A stretch of 64,000 nucleotides of DNA from Spirodela intermedia (GCA_902729315.2 LR746273.1:4379001-4443000); one strand, 5' to 3'. Shown: positions 37,430-49,972, counted from the first letter of the stretch. The notes: generated from the letters alone by a model not told the origin. A program made the numbers and translations.

Positions 37430-40400
37430 CTTAAATATAATAAATTTTTAAAAAGTTTTGTCCTTAAAGTAAGCGCCCTAGCTTGTATGATACAACCAGG
37501 TTACAAAGGACAGACAAAATCGAATAATGATGAGTTTCACCAGTCTGGCAGAAATCATCAATCATTGGAAGAAATCATGAGACTTCATGCACGAAACATC
37601 AAGTAAAGCCTGTTGAAATGAATCCTGGGTAAAATGTGTGCATTTGAATAACCTAGAAAAGGAAACATCAAAGTTAACTCATACTTAACGCAGAAATAAT
37701 ATAGTAAACAAAGTAATCTATCTAAATAAAATAAAACAATTCATAACATCACTAGATACAAATCTACATTCCAAAACTGTTTTTATCACAGTAATAACAC
37801 ATAAAATTGGCCTCATCTATATCATTAAAAGCAATTAACACACTCAAATAGATGACATCAAGTGAAGGAAGCCATAATGATCAGTAACCAACTGACCCTC
37901 TAAGGAAAGAAAAAGCAAAGCAAGGCCATAATGAGTACGACATGGTATGATAGACGTCAACCTTAAATACCTAATCCAAATAATACGACTGAGATGGTAC
38001 ATATGCAATCCAGAAATCCAAGATAACTCTTAAGATATGCAGGAAGAAAGAAAGCATTTGATTTTCAGTTCAAAAGACACAAACTGAATCAAGAGAATAC
38101 TGGTTTAGGTGAAGATTTATGGGCAAGCAACAGATACAATTATTCATGGATTTTAAAAGGTAATGTTTTAATGATAAAACCTGGAAAGAAGGGGAGTATT
38201 TAACAATTAATAACTTTTCAAATAAAATTGGTAGCTCCCAGATGATATCCCTGAGAAATAACAGAGCAGCATTTTCCAACTCTGAAACTGTTAATGGTTT
38301 TTAGATATGTTTCTGGCAAACATCAACCAGAAAAATAATTATTACAGAGTAGCAACACGAAAGATGAGCAGGCTAAATAAGGGATTTTCTGAATATTGCA
38401 AGAGAAAAAGCTAGTCTCCATGGGACATTGCAGAACAATAATAAGGGGGTGATGAAATTAAATGTCTCTCACAAAGATTTTCCGATTCCAGTTTCCATAT
38501 GCTTTCAATAAATGATGAGCTATAGGTCAAAAAGTGATCTACATTCACCTACTCCCACCTTTCGTTTTTATTCTTCATGACCTCCTTCTGAGTGAAAAAA
38601 TAACTCAGATGTCAGTTGACTTAATCTATATATGTTTTCTAGATATGAGAATGAAATAAAGCTTTTTTTCTGGATGACATACATCTTGCTGGGGATGCCA
38701 ATTGTGAGTTTTCCCGTGCTGTCAATTGTGAACACCAGTAGTCGAAGTACAAATTTTTCGTTCTAATAAAATTTTGGCAAACAAATAAACGTCCATCCAA
38801 GTCAAGCAAAACTATGAAAACCAGAAACATTAACAAAAGAAAGAAACATTCAATACAACACAGATATTTCCATACCACATGATGATAACAAATTTTCTGC
38901 ATCGACAGACCTAGATCAACATAAACCGAAATTTTCGACTAATGTTAAGATAAATATGTTTCCTCACTGTCTCAATGAAATCGTCCAGTAAGAGCTCCGT
39001 TCACGTTTTGACATTATGACATTTCTAAAATACTAAAACAGCACAGCATATGGCCTTCCGTTTTCGAAGTTAATTCTTCACGAAGCTATACTTGGAAAGA
39101 AGTTTGCACCGCAATGAATAAAATAATATTATAAATTATTGGCAAATAATATGAAACCAGAGTCTCCCGATGCCCTGTATTTTACCAAAATACGATTTGA
39201 GAATGAGCCATTTCTGAGCCAGAAATGAGTTAGTGTAAATCAACTGAGTTGACAGAATTTTCAAGCCATTTTGTGCAGATATGTGTCTACTGTAACTAAA
39301 ACGGTGCCATCAGTAAACGAAACTGTTTTTCTCTTAGGTGGATAATACCACATGTTTATGAACTATGAAGGAGAGGACTACATAAGCATATGATTGGTGT
39401 CCCAAAAGTACATCTGCGGAGTCCTGGAGAAGAAGGCGCAGTTTGGGTTGACACATACTACGACTTCTCATACATATTGCCTCATGTGGGATCTACCCAT
39501 TCTCGTAAACATCACAGAGAGACACTAAATGATGTCCTGAAGTCTGCCCCAAAACGGTATGGACCACATTGGGGTCCTTACCCCTCGAGATGTGGGACTG
39601 AAGTCATTTGCAATAACTAATGTTTGAAGCCCACTCCGCCTCTCTATAGCACATAGAGATGACTACTCTCTATAGTGAAGAGCATCGATAGCAAAAGGGC
39701 TCGCCTGTTCCGCTCCTTCTAAATGCCCCAATAAGCAGCATGCAGGACAAAATAGTAAAGAAACCAACCAGTAAATTACAAAAAAATTAGATTAACAAGC
39801 CGATGAAAAATAAATTTCAGAAAAACATTAATGTGCTTACCATAAGTCGCATAAAAATAATGACAAAAGAAACAAAGACTGCGCCAAAATATTAGGATAC
39901 TAAAAGTGATCGCTTACGTTAGATAATACCACAGCCAGTCCTCGCAGCTCAGCCATCATCCAGCAATACAAGCCCCGTGACCACCCAACGTATTCAATCC
40001 ATCAGACCTGAGCCTACGGGACAAGGCAATCCGAGCCCTAGCAGCTAGATAGGAGGAAGAAGAAAAGCAGGATCAAGGAGCAGTTATAACTCCCCAGTCC
40101 AACAATTTCAGAAACCTGACAAGGAAACAAAGTAAAAAGAAAAATAAAGTGTCAGTGAGCGAAAAGAGAGCGAGAGATAGAGAAAGATGCGGTTAACAGA
40201 GAGTGCGCTTCGGCTTACCCCACTCCATGACACTGATCGGGGAGCGCCCAACCCCAGATCCGTAGAGGAGGAAAGGGAAACCGCCGCGTCCACTCGCTCG
40301 AGGATATCCCAGAGTTTCCGGGGAAAGCGGAGAGCCGGGGACCCCTCGGACCAGACCGACCAGCGAGGGTTAACGACAGCCCCGCCGCGGCCACCCAACG

Positions 40401-40600
40401 AAAGGGAAACGCCGCTGGACCACCAAGGAAGGAGGGCTCAGGGTGCACAGTGCGATGGATCTGCAAGAGGAGAGGCGAAGTCGATGATCACCTCCCGCGG
40501 GCTCCGCAGGCTAGAGAGAGAACGAGAGCATTCCCAGTGCCGAGGACAGACAGTGAAAGCAAGTAGAGGGGAACCTGAAGGGGAAAAAAATAATACTTTC
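37430..40600 (-). promoter_or_regulatory. 5' leader of the YODA-type gene with a probable 2.8-kb intron
   Basis: The sequence directly before the start codon reads ...TATTTAAG/ATG, so an acceptor ends exactly at the ATG. A strong donor (GG/GTAAGC) lies at 40218-40217 behind a GC-rich, exon-like stretch (about 40220-40590). I infer a non-coding first exon and an intron from 40218 to 37430. The 37.5-40.0 kb interior is AT-rich with no recognisable gene or transposon. The exact transcription start is unknown, and further leader exons are possible. Confidence 0.5.
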
Positions 40601-41279
40601 CGACCATTATTAATAATATAGTATTTATATTCGTGAATTTTTAATGCCACGCCAAGCAAGGACTTTATCCATTAAATTACCATCATTGAATTTCCATCAT
40701 TTAAAAAGTATATTTAATGATATGTACTTGTAAATTCAAGTACTTTTTTCACATTGCAAGCAAATTAAATGACTGGCCTAAAAGAAATAAAAACTAAATA
40801 TATATACAATACATTACTTGAATTCATAAATTAAATATAGTACATCATAAATATAAATATATATGTGACTTTTTTTTTTATTCTCGTATGTTTCACATAG
40901 TCGATTTGCCCCTAGTTCTGCACACGAAATTAGTTAGTAATAAGATAAAACTTAATTAATTTTTGTATATTGTTATATAAAATAAAAAACCAAAAACCTA
41001 AAAAATAAACAAATAAATAAACCTTCAAATTGATGACTTTGAATGGAACACATCGATAATGTAATAAAATAGGTGATCATCAATAACACATCAATATTTT
41101 TAGTATTATTTACTTCAAAAAAAAAAGTGTTGTGGAGATATGAATTTGTAATTTTTTCATAACATAACTTCATTCAAAAATAAATGTTAGCCCATTTTAC
41201 CACCAACAAAATGCATTGTATAATTTTATGTTTTCAATATAACTCATTGTCATTTAAAATTTTACTATTCAATAACATT
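40601..41279. other. AT-rich spacer between the last gene and the transposon nest
   Basis: It is strongly AT-rich with short homopolymer runs. I recognise no gene, RNA or transposon end in it. Its far side touches the 3' LTR of the first copia element. Confidence 0.4.
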
Positions 41280-41471
41280 TGATGTCCCTTTTTACAATGT
41301 TTCTAGGAGAGGTGAGTAGAAAAGAAAGTCATAACTTATCTATTGAACTTTGTGTGAGTAAAGAGAATAAGGAGAGAGAGAGTCTTCTACCCTATGTATA
41401 TATAGGGAGAGAGAGAGAAAGAGAGTAGAATAGGCCCATTAGGCTCATATAGCTCATACAACCCACCCACA
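41280..41471 (-). repeat. 3' LTR of copia element 1 (about 192 bp)
   Basis: On the minus strand this begins TGTGGGTGGG directly after the polypurine tract and ends GGGACATCA. TG...CA ends and this position fit a short copia LTR. I see no matching 5' LTR in the window, so the left boundary is less certain. Confidence 0.5.
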
Positions 41472-41478
41472 CTCTCCC

Positions 41479-41750
41479 TCAAATTGAAGAATAGATGGCC
41501 AACATTCCCAACGTACTATAGAGAGTATCATAGGATATCTCACTCAAACTCTTTATGAAGATATCTACTAGCTGCTCTGATGGTACAACATGTGGTGTTG
41601 TGATGAGTCCTTTGAGGACATTGTTGCTAATATAATGACAATCCACATCAATGTGCTTCATGTTCTCATGAAATGTTAGGTTGCTTGCGATGAAGATTAC
41701 CATCTGGTTGTCACAATACATAGTCATAGGAGTGTGTACTAGAAAGAACA
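41479..41750 (-). pseudogene. Copia RNase H C-terminal fragment
   Basis: The 90-residue frame carries the copia RNase H signature YCDNQ, then HIDVDCHYI and the typical C-terminal block DIFIKSL. The family version reads HIEVDCHYIRDK and DIFTKSL. It ends with the stop just before the polypurine tract. The upstream part is lost in frame breaks, so it is a pseudogene. Confidence 0.8.
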
Positions 41751-42449
41751 ACTTCTAAAGAAGTGAACGTATCTACATTATTTCACGTGTAGTATCTACC
41801 ATAGCCCTATATTCGACTTCAACATTAGAGTGAGAGACCACATTTGTTTTTTGCTATGTCAAATGAAAAGGTTCCCTCAAAGGTATGCAATATCTAGATA
41901 TAGATTTGTGATCACCCTTGTCGCCTACATAACTTGAATTTGAGTAAGGCTCAACTTGAAGATGTCCATGTTGTTGATTTATCAGGCCTTGTCCCAAAAG
42001 CATGTTTGACATATGCCAACACTTGCAATGCTCATAACTAGTGTGTTTGTCATGGTTCATGTATAAATTGACTGAGAAGTCTCATAATATAGACAATGTC
42101 AAGGCAAATGACTATCAAGTAGACATCTTCCCAATAAGTCGTCAATACCGATTGACATCTTCAAAGAGAGGAGATATGGTGTCTTGTAAATTAGGTCTTG
42201 AGTCAATTGATAATAACTCAAGTTTGCATCTTAATAAATCAGCATCCTCTAACAAATTCAACATATACTTACATTGAGATGAAATTATTCATCCATGTTG
42301 ATAAGTAAACTCAATCCTCAAGAAGTAACAAGGTTTGCTCATGTCTCTAGTGATAAAGTGTTCATGTAGGTGAGCCTTAGTTTGTGTAATGTCAACCATG
42401 TCACTATCTATGAAAAATATGCCATTGACATAAACTACTAGAATATTAC

Positions 42450-44125
42450 TGACGTGACTTAGTTGTTGTATAGTAAATCACGCAAATTTAAAATTTATAA
42501 AACTAAAAATTATCAATTTTTAGATATTTAAAATTATTTCTGAACAAATATATCAATTATAATTCAATAAAACTTTCAAAAATAGTAATAATTTTCTAGG
42601 TCAATCACAAGGATGTAATATAATATTAGGTAATTATTCAAAATTTTCCTCAAATAATACAATTTTCTATGAGTTTTATACTAAGAAATAAAAATAAAAT
42701 ATATTTAAAATTCATGAAAAAAAGGAAATAAGGGTGTGGATGTCAAGATGACGTCATTGCCCGACGAATGCGAATCGGGCAGAAATAGAGTTTCACCCAG
42801 CGATTCTTACGTAAGCGATTACAAACGATTTAATTGATCAAATTAAGATTTGTAAAAGCTAAAAAAATCGTAATTGAATGAAGTATATTTTGATAAATTT
42901 AAATCACACAAATTATCACTAAATGAAATGAAAATTAAGTTGAAAGTAGGAAAACAGAGTTCTGGCGTCGCGGTGACGATGCATCGGCGATGTACCGAAT
43001 TCTTAAGCATTCGGGAGGATCATTGTGCAGTGTCCACGGTCTCGAAAGCTCTCCTTAGATAAAGACGACGTGGGCAATCTCTAGATCTCCTTGCGAAGTC
43101 TAGATCAATGAAATGGGTCGTCGAATCGTCTTCGACGGTTGTCATCCGGCGTAGTAGAAAAACGGCGACTTTGCAGCTCTCTGACGGCTATCACCTGATA
43201 GAGAGGAGCTGGATGGAGGTAGGGCGTGTGTCAGGGAGCTTTATCCTCAGGTCCGCGCAATAGGAAGATGCTCTTTATCGCATCTGGTATGCTCTTAGAA
43301 GGTGGTGACTCATCTCTCGGTAGATTATCCTCTTCTCGACGATGGCTTATTTGTCGATCAATCAGAGATCATTTACTCGATGGATCCGTGATCTTTTTAT
43401 CATGAATATTTCAGCAATTTTAGTAACAATACTCTGCGAATCGTATTGACAAGATTTTTGTCGATGATCTAGCGATTCTAGTGACTTAAACTTTCACCGA
43501 TGATCTGCAGGAAAGTCCTGATAATTAGATAAAAAATATGAGTTTTGGTTTTAGGAGGATTTAAACTTATGCCGGTTGCTCGCCTACATAAAAGAGATTA
43601 AAATAAGTATTCTAATGCCTTTATCAAGTGACATCATCATAGTATATCTCTGTTATAAATAAGGGCTATTTTAAGTATTAAAATCTTCGGAGCCTTTTGG
43701 GAGAAGGTGTGACGCGAGTTTAGTCCCACATCACTTGTGCACCAAAGTTTCGGGCAAATATATAATAATATTACATTTGCAAGCAATGAGTCCCTTTCTC
43801 CCGCGTGTACGACCACTCCTTGCCCCACAATCAGTTGGCCACCGGTGACGTGGAAGGGGAGTGGTGCACGCGTGTAGGCCCGATTGACTGATGGGTCCCC
43901 CCCATTTTGCTATATTTTTATTTTTTTTCTTCATTTATCTCAAAAATAAGATTATAAAAATCATATAAATTTATAAAATATCACATAATTAGCTAAAAAA
44001 TCACGTTAATCAACTGAAAACCACTTTTCAGTTTCTGAATACATAGTTTTAGCATATTTATCATGGGTTAAGGCTAAAACTATGTTATTTACTAATTATT
44101 AACTCATGATAATGAAAACTTATCA
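42450..44125 (-). mobile_element. Solo LTR A of the TGATAAGTC family (long type)
   Basis: On the minus strand it begins TGATAAGTTTTCATTATC and ends AAGTCACGTCA. It is 1676 bp long and is flanked by a perfect 5-bp duplication, ATTAC at 42445-42449 and 44126-44130. It interrupts the reverse transcriptase of copia element 1 close to the YVDD-equivalent site. No internal retrotransposon sequence is attached, so it is a solo LTR. It carries the extra module of about 125 bp near 43580-43700 that the short-type copies lack. Confidence 0.92.
43723..43765 (+). promoter_or_regulatory. snRNA-type USE and TATA box in LTR A
   Basis: GTCCCACATCA (43723-43733) is followed after exactly 25 nt by TATATAA (43759-43765). 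The motif is one base from the plant snRNA upstream element RTCCCACATCG. The spacing is that of plant U6/U3-type polymerase III promoters and not the roughly ten bases longer polymerase II type. It points opposite to the LTR's own sense strand. The function is inferred only. Confidence 0.5.
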
Positions 44126-44410
44126 ATTACTCTCAATAACAATCTATTTTTATAAAATAGTAAGATTTAATATGCATGTTGTGAATCTGTGAATTGTCAA
44201 AATTTGACTAAACTTGACAAACCACACTAATGACTCTATTTAATTCTATAACTAGCCCATTTGAGAGAACATACTAGATATGACTCCCCCTGAGTAGCAT
44301 ACCCTAGAGATTTCTCCGTGAAGACTTGTTGGGTCAAGTCTCTATATGGTAAGGCACTAGAAATGTCAAGTTGTGTGAGAGTTGAGACCCAAAGAGAGCA
44401 GTATGACTCA

Positions 44411-44640
44411 TCAATGTAGCCTCCTTATACTACATTCAATCATCATATTCTGCTTAAGATAGAGATATGTTAGAGTTTTTGGATGATGTTGAGTCAGTCG
44501 CAATCCAAGCCCAATTATTGGGCTTGCCAAACTTGTCATAACGCTTGTCTTACCAATGGTTGATCTGCTCGTAGTGCTTGTATGGAGAGAGATTGCTTTG
44601 ACCACCCAAGTTGCATCCTCCATCACGTCCATAACCAAGC
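44411..44640 (-). pseudogene. Copia gag fragment (zinc-knuckle region)
   Basis: A short frame on the minus strand resembles the C-terminal part of copia gag around the CCHC knuckle (a His and KFGKPN-like block can be seen in a shifted frame). It is broken by frameshifts and directly abuts reverse transcriptase sequence, which marks a deletion within copia element 1 or a junction between two elements. Confidence 0.4.
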
Positions 44641-44650
44641 CCGATATCTT

Positions 44651-44848
44651 AGCAACATCCCTTCCCTTTTCCGCTCATAGTGATTGTGGAGAGAAAGGGC
44701 ATCGTCAACCCTTAAAATTAAGAGATTGAAAGGGAAAAAGGGATAAGTACAAGGGTTTATAGTGGCCTGAATGAGCCCTAATAGGCTAGGTCTATAGTGT
44801 GTTGAGGCCTCAATCTAACACTCCCCCTCAAGCTAGAGCATATAGATT
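44651..44848 (-). mobile_element. 3' end of another copia element, cut by copia element 2
   Basis: On the minus strand the sequence LYALA-stop followed by a polypurine tract (TTGAGGGGGAG) and TGTTAGATTGAGG at 44820 is the standard copia RNase H end plus start of a 3' LTR. The upstream polyprotein is missing because copia element 2 ends at 44849. The left limit of this LTR is not clear. Confidence 0.5.
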
Positions 44849-44997
44849 GTTGACACAAGAGGGAAAAACCCTAAAATCAATGTAGCCTCAAAGTAGAATA
44901 CATGACTCCTATATAAGAGAGAGGAGAGAGGAGAGATGAGAGAGAAAGATAGATAAAGGGCCATAGTGGGCCGGGAGTTCAATACCACTATCAAACA
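44849..44997 (-). repeat. 3' LTR of copia element 2 (149 bp)
   Basis: On the minus strand it starts TGTTTGATAG right after the polypurine tract (TTGAGGAGGAG) and ends TGTGTCAACA. Both ends have the TG...CA form. Confidence 0.6.
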
Positions 44998-45002
44998 CTC
45001 CT

Positions 45003-46500
45003 CCTCAAGTTGGAGCATATAAGTCGAACATGTCCAACTTAATACACGTGGTGTCGTAGGAGATGTCGATCAGATTCTTCGTGAAGACATCTACAAACTA
45101 ATGAAATGATGTCACATGAGAAGTAGAGATAAGTCTATATATAACCTTATCTCGAATGTAGTGATATTCGATCTCAATATGTTTTGTACATTTATGAAAA
45201 GTAAGATTACCGACAATGAAGATGACAACTTGATTGTCGCAATGTATGGACATTGGAAAGGAAGAAGTAATGCCAACATTATCGAGAAGTGATCATAGCC
45301 ATACTAATTTTCATGTTGTCTTAGTCATGACTTGATACTCGGATTTCGTACTAGAGTAAGACACCACCCTCTATTTCTAGGACTACCATGTGACTAAGTT
45401 ACTGTCGACATATGTGTAATAATCTGTAGTAGACTTTTGATCACCTTTGTTACCTGCATACTCGACGTTAGAGTAAGTTGTAATGCAGAGATGGTTGTGT
45501 CATCAATAGATGAGCCCTTTCCTTGGGGTTCACTTAATGTAAGCAAAGACTCATAGAGCTCCCTTCCAATGAACTCATTGAGGCTCCTACATGAACTGAC
45601 TCAAAGCACTAACCGTATACACCATGTCAAGACGAGTGATAGTGAGATGTATCAATTTACCCAACAATCACTAGTATCGATTAACATCCTTGTGTAGTGG
45701 AGATAAAGTGTCTTAAAATTATAGGCGACTTTCATGGGCGAAGTCTCTGGCTTGCATCTAAAGAGGCCTATCTTTTGAAATATGTCGAGGGTATACTTCT
45801 ACTGAGGGCGAGATTTCTGTCTTGAAGTATGTAGAGTTTCCAAGTCACTAATGTTGATGTGTTGTTACAAGTAGACTTTGGTAGCAGAGATGTCAGCCTC
45901 ATCACTATTAGTCATAAGAATGTTGTCGACATAGACTGTAAAGATGATAAGACCACCTTTTATCTTCCTCGTGAGCATGGTAGGATCCGCAGTGTAAGAG
46001 GTGAGGCCAAAGGTGGTGAATAAATCACAACTTGCCGAACCAAGTACGTGGACTCTACTTGAGCTCATAGATGGTATGCCGCAAGAGACATAGCTTCAAT
46101 GACTCTCTCTGAGCAACATACCTAGGAGGTTGCTGCATAAAGATCTGCTTCGCGAGATCATTATAGAGAAATATATTATAAACATCTAATTAATGAAGAG
46201 ACCATGCCTGATTGATAGCGAGAGAGAGGAGCATGCGGATGATAGTAGAGAACGTCTTAGTGTAGTCAATCCTATATGTTGGCGTGAAGCCCCAAGCAAC
46301 TAGACGAGTTTTGTGACAAGTGATGAAGACATCTGGATGATACTTGATAGTAAACATTCACTTGCACATCACAATATTGGCATCAGTCAGATGTGGAACC
46401 AAATGACAAGTCTCTTGAGCAACTAATGCAGCTACCTCTGAATCTATAGCTGCCTTCCACACAAGTATTTATGCAGTCTCAACATATGATTGTGGAAGCG
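45003..46500 (-). pseudogene. Copia reverse transcriptase and RNase H, broken
   Basis: At 46068-45865 the frame contains SYTADPTMLTRK and VYVDNILM, the copia version of the catalytic YVDD block with Asn in place of the second Asp. RNase H follows to 45003 with YCDNQ and HYIRDK-like sequence. The region near 46480-46330 resembles the start of the copia reverse transcriptase domain. Frames change often, so it is a pseudogene. Confidence 0.75.
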
Positions 46501-48328
46501 ACTCGGTAGTCATGGAGAGGGCAAAGACATGAAAGGAGGGAGAAAGACTATCATAGGAGACAAACTAGGAGGTGGGATGGTGGGTGCAAGCACGTATACC
46601 TTTCTAGAGGGCAATAGGGAGATGAAGGTCATCAGGTAGAGTAGCGACCGAAGATGCGGAGAAGATGATAAGAGAGGATGATGAGGAGACTGCATTTAGA
46701 GTAGGATGAGCCATGGAGACATGAGCCAAAGAGAGGTGGGTGTAGGTAACAACCCCAAAGAGAATGGGCAGGAGGAAAGAGAAGGAGGCGGGTCCACAAG
46801 AACCACTAAGGGAAAGAACTCAGGTGGAGGAGACATAGCAGCCCAAGGAAGAGGAGTCAAAATAAGAAAGAAGAAAGGAGACTCCTCATAGAAAGTGACA
46901 TCAACCGAGGTCACATAGCGACAACTATTGAGGAAGTAGACTTGATAGCCATTTTGTGTGCGAGAATAGTCGACAAAGACCCCTTTAAGAGCACGAGGGC
47001 AAGTTTAGAAAGAGAAGGAGAAAAATCTTAGATGAAGGTAGTGCATCTAAAGACCCAAAAGGAAAGTGAAAAAAGATGAGAATTAAAGATTAAGCAATGG
47101 AGAGAAATGGCCCCCTCAAGAAGAGTAGAGGGAAGCTGATTCTAGAGGTAAATGACAGTCAGAAAGGCGTTAGCCTAGAGATAGTGAGAGACATTCATCT
47201 CAAGAAGAAGTATGTGAGTGATGTCAAGGAGTTGACAATGTTTGTGTTCGACAATATCATTCTAGTGCGAAGTGTGAGGACCTGTGGTCTAGTGGAGGAT
47301 GCCACAATGATTGTAAAAGGTGCGGAGAGAGGCTTGGACAAACTTAAAAAGCATTATCAGTACTAAGAATCTTAGGTGTAGTGGTGTACTAGGTGATAAC
47401 TTCAGGGATGAAGTGAGTAATTATAGTGACGACCTCAAAGCGGTTGTAGAGGAGGTAGATCTAATTCACATGAGTGTAGTCATCAATAAAAATGATGTAA
47501 TAGCGATGGCCCAAGATGGAGGAAGTACGAAATAGACCTCATACATCGTAATAAAAAAAGGTCAAAAAGAGCGAAAGAGGGGATGCCATCATGACTAGGA
47601 TAAGAAGCATAATGATTTTTGTCTAGTTGACGAGACTCATACACAAACTTAGAGAGAGAAAGTTACGATAATTTTTTTTTATAATTTAGAAAAATAAGGA
47701 TGGCATAAACAACGATGTCACAAAAGAGAAGAAGTAGTCGTAGAAATAATAAAAAGGGTCTGAAGGCCAGATGAGAGTTTGTTAAAAATGAATTTATAGA
47801 CACTTGCCCATTTTCATGACCCAAATTAATCCTCCATCTGATATGTAGATCCTAGAAAATATAGTGAAAAGTAAAGAATGTGACTATATAGAAGAGGGCA
47901 CTGGTAATAGCACTGATGGAAAGAAGGTTAGTCGGAAAATTGAGAACATAGAGTACTTGGGTAAGGTGAAGGGAGGGAGAAGCTGAGGTGGCACCATGAC
48001 CTTTGATTGAATAGGTCTGACCATTGGCAATGGTGACAGGGGGATGGGTTGGCGTAGGCTAATAAGAAGAGAGAATAGTGAGGATACCAGTCATATAGGT
48101 GGAGGCCCTCGAATTGATAATCTATAATGTTGAAGATGAAGCAAGAAGAGTATGTGTACTTGGCATGGAGGAGGTTGGAAGCAAGGCTAGACTAGCAGAG
48201 GTGGAAGTGCTGATACCATTGGGGCGGCAAAGGGTGTCATACTCCGTAGACATCAAGGTCACGTAGAAGGTAAGAGCTGAAACATAAGATGGAGTGAGGG
48301 ATGCTAGAGTCAGAGAAGGTATCGTTAG
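46501..48328 (-). pseudogene. Copia protease, integrase and linker region, broken
   Basis: Reading leftward from 48328, I see a Ser/Thr-rich gag-protease link, then a protease-like block near 48125-48080 in which the DSGAS-type motif is damaged. An integrase-like region follows, and then the block near 46985-46890 that matches the copia integrase C-terminus (FVDYSRTQNGYQVY, then YVTSVDVTFYE). The 46510-46890 part is a Pro/Ser-rich linker. No intact frame remains. Confidence 0.6.
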
Positions 48329-49967
48329 TGACATGACTTAGTCGTTGTATAGTAAATCATGTAAATTTAAAATTTATAAAACTAAAAAAATATGAATTTT
48401 CAGATATTTAGAAGTATTTCTGAACAAATATACTAATTAAAATTCAATAAAACTTCTAAAAATAGTGATAATTTTCCAAGTTGATCATAGGGATGTAATA
48501 TAATATCAAATAATTATTCAGAATTTTTCTCAAATAATACTATTTTCTATGATTTTTATACTAGGAAATGAAAATAAAATATATTTAAAATTCACAAAAA
48601 AAGGAAATAAGGGTGCGGACGTCAAGATGACGTCTACACCTAGCGAACACAAATCGGGTGGAAATAGAGTTCCACCTGGCAATTCTTACGTAAGCAATTA
48701 CAAATAATTTAATTAATCAAATTAAGATATGTAAAAGTCAGAAGAATCATAATTGAATGAACTATATCTTGGTAAATTTAAATCACACAAATTATCACTA
48801 AATGAAGTGAAAATTAAGTTGAAAGCAGGAAAATAGAGTTCCGACGTTGCGGCGACGATGCGTCGGGAATGCATTGGAATCCTAAGTGTTCAAGAGGATA
48901 GCCGTGTAGTGTCCAAGGCCTCGAAGGCTCTCCTTAAACAAGGACGAAGTGGGCAATCTCTAGATCTCCTTGCGAAGTCTAGAGATCAATGAAATAAGTC
49001 GTCGAATCGTCTCTAGCGCCTGTCACCCGACGGAGAGGAGCTAGATGGAGGTGGGGCGCATGTGAGGGAGCTTCATCCTCAAGTCCTCGCAGCAAGAAGA
49101 GGCTCTTCATCGCATACAGTACGCTCTTAGGAAGTGACGACTTGTCTCCCAACGGATCATCCTCTTTGCGATGATGGCTTGTTCGTCGATCAATCGGAGA
49201 TGCTTTACTCGATGGATTCATGATCTTTTTATCGTGAATAGTTCAATAAATTTCGTAATAATGCTCCACGAATCGCATTGACAAGATTTTTGCCGATGAT
49301 TCAGCGATTCTGGCGGCTTAATCCTTCATCGGCGATCTACAGGAAAGTCGCAATAATCAGATAAAAAATATGAGTTTTGGTTTTGGGAGGATTCAAACCC
49401 ACACCGGTTGCCCCCCCTACATAAGAGAGATTAAAATAAGTACTCTAATGCCTTTATCAAGTGACGTCATCATAGTATATCTCTATTATAAATAAGGGTT
49501 ATTTTAAGTATTAAAATCTTCAAAGCCTGTTAGGGGAAGGTGTGACACAGGTTTAGTCCCACATTGCTTGTGTGCCAAAGTTTCGGGCGAATATATAGTA
49601 ATATTACATTTGCAAGTAAATCCCTTTCTCCCGCGTGGACGACCACTTCTTGCCCCACAACCGGCTGGCCACCGGTGACGTGGAAGGGGAGTGGCACACA
49701 TGTGCCCCTATTGGTCCTAACCGCTCGAGCCCCTACTCGCGGCTCCTCCTTGACTGCACTTCTGACCCACTTGTGTGCCCGGTTGGCCCCCATTTTGCTA
49801 TATTTTTCTTCATTTATCTCAAAAGTAAGACTATAAAAATCATATAAAATCACATAATTATCTAAAAATTCATGTTAATCAACTAAAAACTATTTTTTCA
49901 CAATTTAACATGATAATTATTACTAATTATTTACTAATTATTAACTCATGATAATGAAGACTTATCA
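48329..49967 (-). mobile_element. Solo LTR B of the TGATAAGTC family (long type)
   Basis: On the minus strand it runs from TGATAAGTCTTCATTATC to AAGTCATGTCA, 1639 bp. The flanks are GTTAG (48324-48328) and ACTAG (49968-49972). They differ by two transitions, so this is a decayed 5-bp duplication. It has the 125-bp module (about 49415-49540) but only one unit of the roughly 49-bp internal duplication. Many CpG sites have become TpG or CpA, so it is older than C and D. Confidence 0.88.
49556..49598 (+). promoter_or_regulatory. snRNA-type USE and TATA box in LTR B
   Basis: GTCCCACATTG (49556-49566) and TATATAG (49592-49598) are separated by 25 nt, on the strand opposite to the LTR sense. The USE has one transition away from the consensus. 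Confidence 0.45.
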
Positions 49968-49972
49968 ACTAG

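Larger units (their letters stand above)
41280..44650 (-). mobile_element. Degenerate Ty1/copia retrotransposon 1, interrupted by solo LTR A
   Basis: Reading on the minus strand, pieces of a copia polyprotein occur in normal order from right to left: a gag-like fragment near 44640-44411, reverse transcriptase pieces on both sides of solo LTR A, RNase H at 41750-41479, a polypurine tract (GAGGGAGAG), and a 3' LTR at 41471-41280. Protease and most of integrase are missing, so there has been an internal deletion. Stops and frameshifts are frequent. The element cannot be active. Confidence 0.75.
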
